Shown here: one piece after another, positions 5,862-7,179 of the stretch
Position numbering within the stretch: position 1 is the stretch's first letter
Layout: each line of letters opens with the position of its first letter
Source: an uncultured Neisseria sp.
GTDB lineage: Bacteria > Pseudomonadota > Gammaproteobacteria > Burkholderiales > Neisseriaceae
Assembly: GCA_947097615.1 (NCBI GenBank)
Contig: CAMURX010000082.1
Span: forward strand, 1 to 7,179
Direction: 5' to 3'
Length of the DNA: 7,179 bases
Notes under the pieces: model-generated
Databases searched by the model: none
Seen by the model: the letters and a program-made list of their open reading frames with translations, nothing else
What the model was told of the DNA's origin: nothing
Program-made: the position numbers and the translations under genes

Positions 5862-7145
5862 ATGCACGCCCGTTCCGTTCCGAAAAACCTGCGCCGATGG
5901 CGGCAACGCCCCTTTTTGCGCCGCATCACCCTGCCCGCCCACACGGTAGACTGTCCCGAATGCGGCCTGCGTACCGCCGTGCCGGAACTCAAACAGGGGC
6001 ATCAGGCCGACTGCCCGCGCTGCGGCCACGAGCTGGTGCGGGTGGAAAACCGCCCCTTCGTCACGCCGCTGGCGCTGGCCTCTGCCGCGCTGGTGCTGCT
6101 GCTGTGCGTGTACAGCAGTATGTTCATGACCGTGTCGATGATAGGCGTGAACGAGCGCCTGACCCTGCCCTTTATGCTCGAAGTGCTGGTTTTGCAGGAT
6201 TTCGGCTTTCTCGCCGAAGTGATGTTTGTCTTCACCTTCGGCCTGCCGCTGCTGTTTCTGCTGCTGTGCCTGTATGTTTACGCCGCCTTGCAGATCAAGC
6301 GCCCGCTGCCCGGCCTGATCGCCGCCACGCGCACCATGGTGCGCCTGCGCGAATGGGTGATGGCCGACGTGTTCCTGATTTCCACGCTGGTGGCCTACAT
6401 CAAGCTGGGCGACGTGGTAAACGTTGCCTTCGGCGCGGCCTTCTGGCTGATGTTTCCCATGGTGCTGCTGCTGCTGCGCACCACGCAGGCCGTACCCGAA
6501 CACTGGGTTTACTACCAAATCCACCGCCTGCACGGCCACACTACCGTCTATGCCGACACCGGCGGCAAAACCTGTTGCAGCCGCTGCCGCTGGTTCGGGC
6601 CGTCTGAAGAAAGCCACTGCCGCGTCTGCAGCACCGCCCTCTTCGCTCGCCGCCCCGGCAGCCTGCGCCTGTCGCTGGCCTTCCTCTTGGCCGCCGCCGT
6701 GTTCTACATCCCCGCCAACACCCTGCCCATCATGATTTCGTCCAACCCCACCGTCACCGAAGTCAGCACCATCATGGGCGGCATCCTCTTTATGTGGGAC
6801 AGCGGCGACCGTGCCATCGCGGCGATTATTTTCAGCGCCAGCGTCGTGATTCCCGTGCTGAAAATCTTCATCATGGGCTTTTTGCTGCTGTGCGCGCGCT
6901 ACAGCGTGCCATGGGACATCAAAAAAGTGTCGCTGCTTTACCGCATCACGGAAAAAATCGGCCGCTGGTCGATGATCGACATCTTCGTCGTCATCATCCT
7001 GATGAGCGCCTTCCATACCCCCATCGCCCGCGTCACCCCCGGCCCCGCCTCGCTCTACTTCTGCCTTGTCGCCCTGCTTACCATGCTCTCCGCCCACTTT
7101 TTCGACCCGCGTCTGTTGTGGGACAAATATAGTGAGCCAAAATAA
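5862..7145 (+). CDS. pqiA: Paraquat-inducible protein A (PqiA), intermembrane transport component
   Basis: PqiA is the inner-membrane partner of the MCE protein PqiB and lipoprotein PqiC, a system moving lipids between the membranes. The 427 residues (E. coli 417) show the usual duplicated layout. Each half has a zinc ribbon followed by four membrane helices. Ribbon 1 has Cys31-x2-Cys34 and Cys51-x2-Cys54, and ribbon 2 has Cys239-x2-Cys242 and Cys253-x2-Cys256. Helices lie near 68-92, 117-145, 165-188 and 190-208, then 268-288, 318-345, 367-385 and 396-412. YIPANTLPIM (282-291), GRWSMIDIFVV (367-377) and the ending FDPRLLWDK match E. coli PqiA closely. The ATG at 5862 fits the family start, but its leader is pyrimidine-rich without a Shine-Dalgarno sequence. 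The last five codons lie in an apparent repeat (7128 onward). pqiB and pqiC, the usual next genes, are not seen before the window ends. Confidence 0.95.
   Translation: MHARSVPKNLRRWRQRPFLRRITLPAHTVDCPECGLRTAVPELKQGHQADCPRCGHELVRVENRPFVTPLALASAALVLLLCVYSSMFMTVSMIGVNERLTLPFMLEVLVLQDFGFLAEVMFVFTFGLPLLFLLLCLYVYAALQIKRPLPGLIAATRTMVRLREWVMADVFLISTLVAYIKLGDVVNVAFGAAFWLMFPMVLLLLRTTQAVPEHWVYYQIHRLHGHTTVYADTGGKTCCSRCRWFGPSEESHCRVCSTALFARRPGSLRLSLAFLLAAAVFYIPANTLPIMISSNPTVTEVSTIMGGILFMWDSGDRAIAAIIFSASVVIPVLKIFIMGFLLLCARYSVPWDIKKVSLLYRITEKIGRWSMIDIFVVIILMSAFHTPIARVTPGPASLYFCLVALLTMLSAHFFDPRLLWDKYSEPK
6599..6608 (+). repeat. DNA uptake sequence inside pqiA
   Basis: This is an exact GCCGTCTGAA preceded by GG. 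It is read as G-P-S-E (residues 246-249), in the loop of the second zinc ribbon between its two cysteine pairs. Confidence 0.92.
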
Positions 7146-7179
7146 AAAATCTACGGCGTTGCTGCGCCTTGCCGTATTA
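7128..7179. repeat. Left end of a Neisseria TATAGTG-type dispersed repeat (partial)
   Basis: TATAGTG at 7128-7134, then a 17-base AT-rich spacer, then TACGGCGTTGC at 7152-7162 and CGCCTT at 7165-7170. This reproduces the order and spacing of an abundant Neisseria repeat that I recall as TATAGTGGATTAA, AT-rich sequence, then TACGGCGTTGCCTCGCCTT. Identification is from memory of that repeat, not from a search. The element begins inside pqiA and supplies its last codons and stop. Its other end is beyond the window. Confidence 0.55.

Noticed and set aside
5799..7097. 432-codon minus-strand open frame opposite pqiA
   Set aside because: It is a Gln/His/Gly-rich antisense translation of PqiA membrane helices, without any plausible start signal or domain.
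7132..7179. GTG-started frame (7132 onward) overlapping the pqiA stop as a possible pqiB start
   Set aside because: The 16 codons do not resemble a PqiB N-terminus, there is no ribosome binding site, and the stretch matches the start of a Neisseria repeat better. It stays possible until downstream sequence is seen.

Overview
The window looks like chromosomal DNA of a GC-rich Neisseria or a close relative. The main evidence is the 10-base Neisseriaceae DNA uptake sequence (DUS) GCCGTCTGAA. I count 13 exact copies in 7.2 kb, ten of them preceded by AG (the AG-DUS dialect), one by AT, one by TG and one by GG. The encoded proteins (SerS, RecB, MAPEG, PqiA) are ordinary proteobacterial housekeeping or envelope types. 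The AG-DUS dialect together with high GC fits a species such as N. bacilliformis better than N. meningitidis, but that species guess is inference.

Layout: the 3' end of serS (+) is followed 8 bases later by a 161-bp palindromic MITE-like element flanked by TA, then a DUS-pair terminator. Next is recB (+, 1188 codons), with six exact DUS copies inside the reading frame. recB converges on a CDP-diacylglycerol synthase-family membrane protein gene (-), and a DUS-pair hairpin lies between the two 3' ends. That gene diverges from a MAPEG-family membrane protein gene (+) across a 217-bp region holding two look-alike promoters, a perfect DnaA-box sequence and an imperfect palindrome. A third DUS-pair terminator separates the MAPEG gene from pqiA (+). 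The last codons of pqiA run into what appears to be the left end of a Neisseria TATAGTG-type repeat, which is cut off by the window end.

Functionally these are independent units, mostly single-gene transcripts set apart by DUS-pair terminators: translation (serS), recombinational repair (recB), phospholipid synthesis (CDP-DAG synthase), an uncharacterised membrane protein (MAPEG) and outer-envelope lipid transport (pqiA). I found no undescribed multi-gene system. The most interesting points are the dense DUS coding inside recB (including one between two catalytic carboxylates of the nuclease domain), the MITE-like element behind serS, the repeat that supplies the PqiA C-terminus, and the DnaA-box cluster.
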